DNA of 5,494 bases, taken from assembly GCA_029574055.1 (NCBI GenBank), contig JAKQBQ010000196.1:1-5494 (forward strand), in the 5' to 3' direction. Below the pieces are notes generated by a model. It was given only the letters and a program-made list of their open reading frames with translations, was not told the DNA's origin and searched no databases. The translations under genes and the position numbers were made by a program. Every line of letters starts with the position of its first letter. The first letter of the stretch is position 1. This document shows, piece by piece, positions 4,685 to 5,494 of this stretch. The stretch is from Methanobacteriota archaeon. GTDB taxonomy: Archaea > Thermoplasmatota > Thermoplasmata > Methanomassiliicoccales > Methanomethylophilaceae.

Positions 4685-5494
4685 ATGAGCGATGAAGAAA
4701 AGAAACTGACCAGAGAGACCGGCGCGCCCGTGCCGAACCATCAGGATGTCATCACGGCAGGGCCGCGCGGACCGATGGTGATGCAGGACGTGTGGTTCCT
4801 GGAGAAGATGGCGCACTTCGACCGAGAGGTCATACCGGAAAGGCGCATGCACGCGAAAGGCAGCGGCGCCTTCGGCAAATTCACTACCACCCATGACGTA
4901 ACGAGATATACGAAAGCGAGCATCTTCTCGAAGATCGGAAAGGAGACTGAAGCATTCGTCAGATTCTCCACCGTGGCCGGTGAAAGAGGCGCCGCGGACG
5001 CCGAGAGGGATATCCGCGGGTTCGCCATGAAATTCTATACGGACGAAGGCAACTGGGATCTTGTCGGGAACAACACCCCCGTGTTCTTCATACGGGATCC
5101 GATCCACTTCCCGGACCTGAACCACGCAGTCAAACGCGACCCTAAGACCAACATGCGCTCTGCGCAGAACAACTGGGACTATTGGACCATGCTTCCCGAG
5201 GCCCTCCATCAGGTGACCATCGTCATGTCTGACCGCGGCATCCCTTACGGATACAGGCACATGCACGGTTTCGGAAGCCATACATACAGCCTTATCAACA
5301 AGGACAACGAAAGATTCTGGGTCAAATTCCACCTCCGGACGCAGCAGGGGATCAAGAACCTCTCTGATGAGGAGGCAGAGGCCGTCGTCGCGAAAGACAG
5401 GGAGAGCAGCCAGAACGACCTGTTCCACGCCATCGAGCGGGGCGAATTCCCTCGGTGGACGATGTATTTCCAGATCATGACCGAGGATCAGGCG
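4685..5494 (+). CDS. katA: Haem catalase, N-terminal 270 residues (cut by window end)
   Basis: The product is a monofunctional haem catalase, which breaks hydrogen peroxide into water and oxygen. The first 270 residues are open to the last base of the window. The distal catalytic histidine is His56 in [12 protein letters not shown], the conserved [10 protein letters not shown] is at 93-102, and the distal asparagine is Asn129 in [34 protein letters not shown] (182-200) and [14 protein letters not shown] (214-227) also match the family. The proximal tyrosine that binds haem iron lies beyond the window. The short N-terminus suggests a small-subunit catalase of about 480-500 residues rather than the large-subunit type. 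No signal peptide is seen, so it is cytoplasmic. It is divergent from the hdrC operon across 245 bases with its own TATA element and AGGAG site. The symbol katA is by family convention; kat numbering cannot be decided here. Confidence 0.95.
   Translation, partial: MSDEEKKLTRETGAPVPNHQDVITAGPRGPMVMQDVWFLEKMAHFDREVIPERRMHAKGSGAFGKFTTTHDVTRYTKASIFSKIGKETEAFVRFSTVAGERGAADAERDIRGFAMKFYTDEGNWDLVGNNTPVFFIRDPIHFPDLNHAVKRDPKTNMRSAQNNWDYWTMLPEALHQVTIVMSDRGIPYGYRHMHGFGSHTYSLINKDNERFWVKFHLRTQQGIKNLSDEEAEAVVAKDRESSQNDLFHAIERGEFPRWTMYFQIMTEDQA

Noticed and set aside
4640..5428. 262-codon minus-strand open frame opposite catalase
   Set aside because: It is a mirror of the catalase reading frame, whose catalytic motifs are unmistakable on the plus strand.

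Overview
The window looks archaeal and probably methanogenic, with a GC content of roughly 50-55% judged by eye. The evidence is TATA-box promoters close to start codons, GGTGA/AGGAG-type ribosome binding sites on internal genes, a first gene that appears leaderless, and heterodisulfide-reductase-type HdrC and HdrB subunits as separate short proteins. A Methanomassiliicoccales/Thermoplasmatota-like methanogen is a reasonable guess. The sequence does not prove it, and no rRNA or lineage-defining gene is present.

Layout from left to right. Positions 2-61 hold the last codons of an unrecognised plus-strand gene, followed by a GC-rich hairpin. Positions 62-322 are a convergent intergenic region with two hairpins and some operator-like palindromes, and no convincing gene. 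Positions 323-907 (minus) encode a flavodoxin-fold NAD(P)H:quinone oxidoreductase-like protein. Positions 908-1058 hold the terminator of the next operon. Positions 1059-4439 (minus) form a probable three-gene operon transcribed right to left: an HdrC-like two-[4Fe-4S] protein, an HdrB-like protein with two complete CCG cysteine sets, and, after a 145-base spacer, a CooS-type Ni,Fe carbon monoxide dehydrogenase homologue. Positions 4440-4684 are a divergent promoter region. Positions 4685-5494 (plus) are the first 270 codons of a haem catalase that runs off the window.

How the genes may work together. By family knowledge, CooS would interconvert CO and CO2 and exchange electrons through its B and D clusters. 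HdrC carries electrons in two ferredoxin-type clusters to HdrB, whose non-cubane clusters reduce a disulfide such as CoM-S-S-CoB. The operon therefore reads as a CODH-like catalytic subunit wired to an HdrBC module. No HdrA, CooF, CooC or acetyl-CoA synthase gene is visible in the window.

The main surprise is in CooS. All metal-ligand residues for clusters B, C and D appear present. However, in an alignment made from memory to Carboxydothermus CODH-II, the residues used for acid/base catalysis and proton transfer (His93, Asp219, Lys563 and the other tunnel histidines) are all replaced. The enzyme may be a divergent CODH or may have a different small-molecule substrate. The neighbouring catalase and quinone reductase-like genes would fit a redox-stress setting, but that link is inference.
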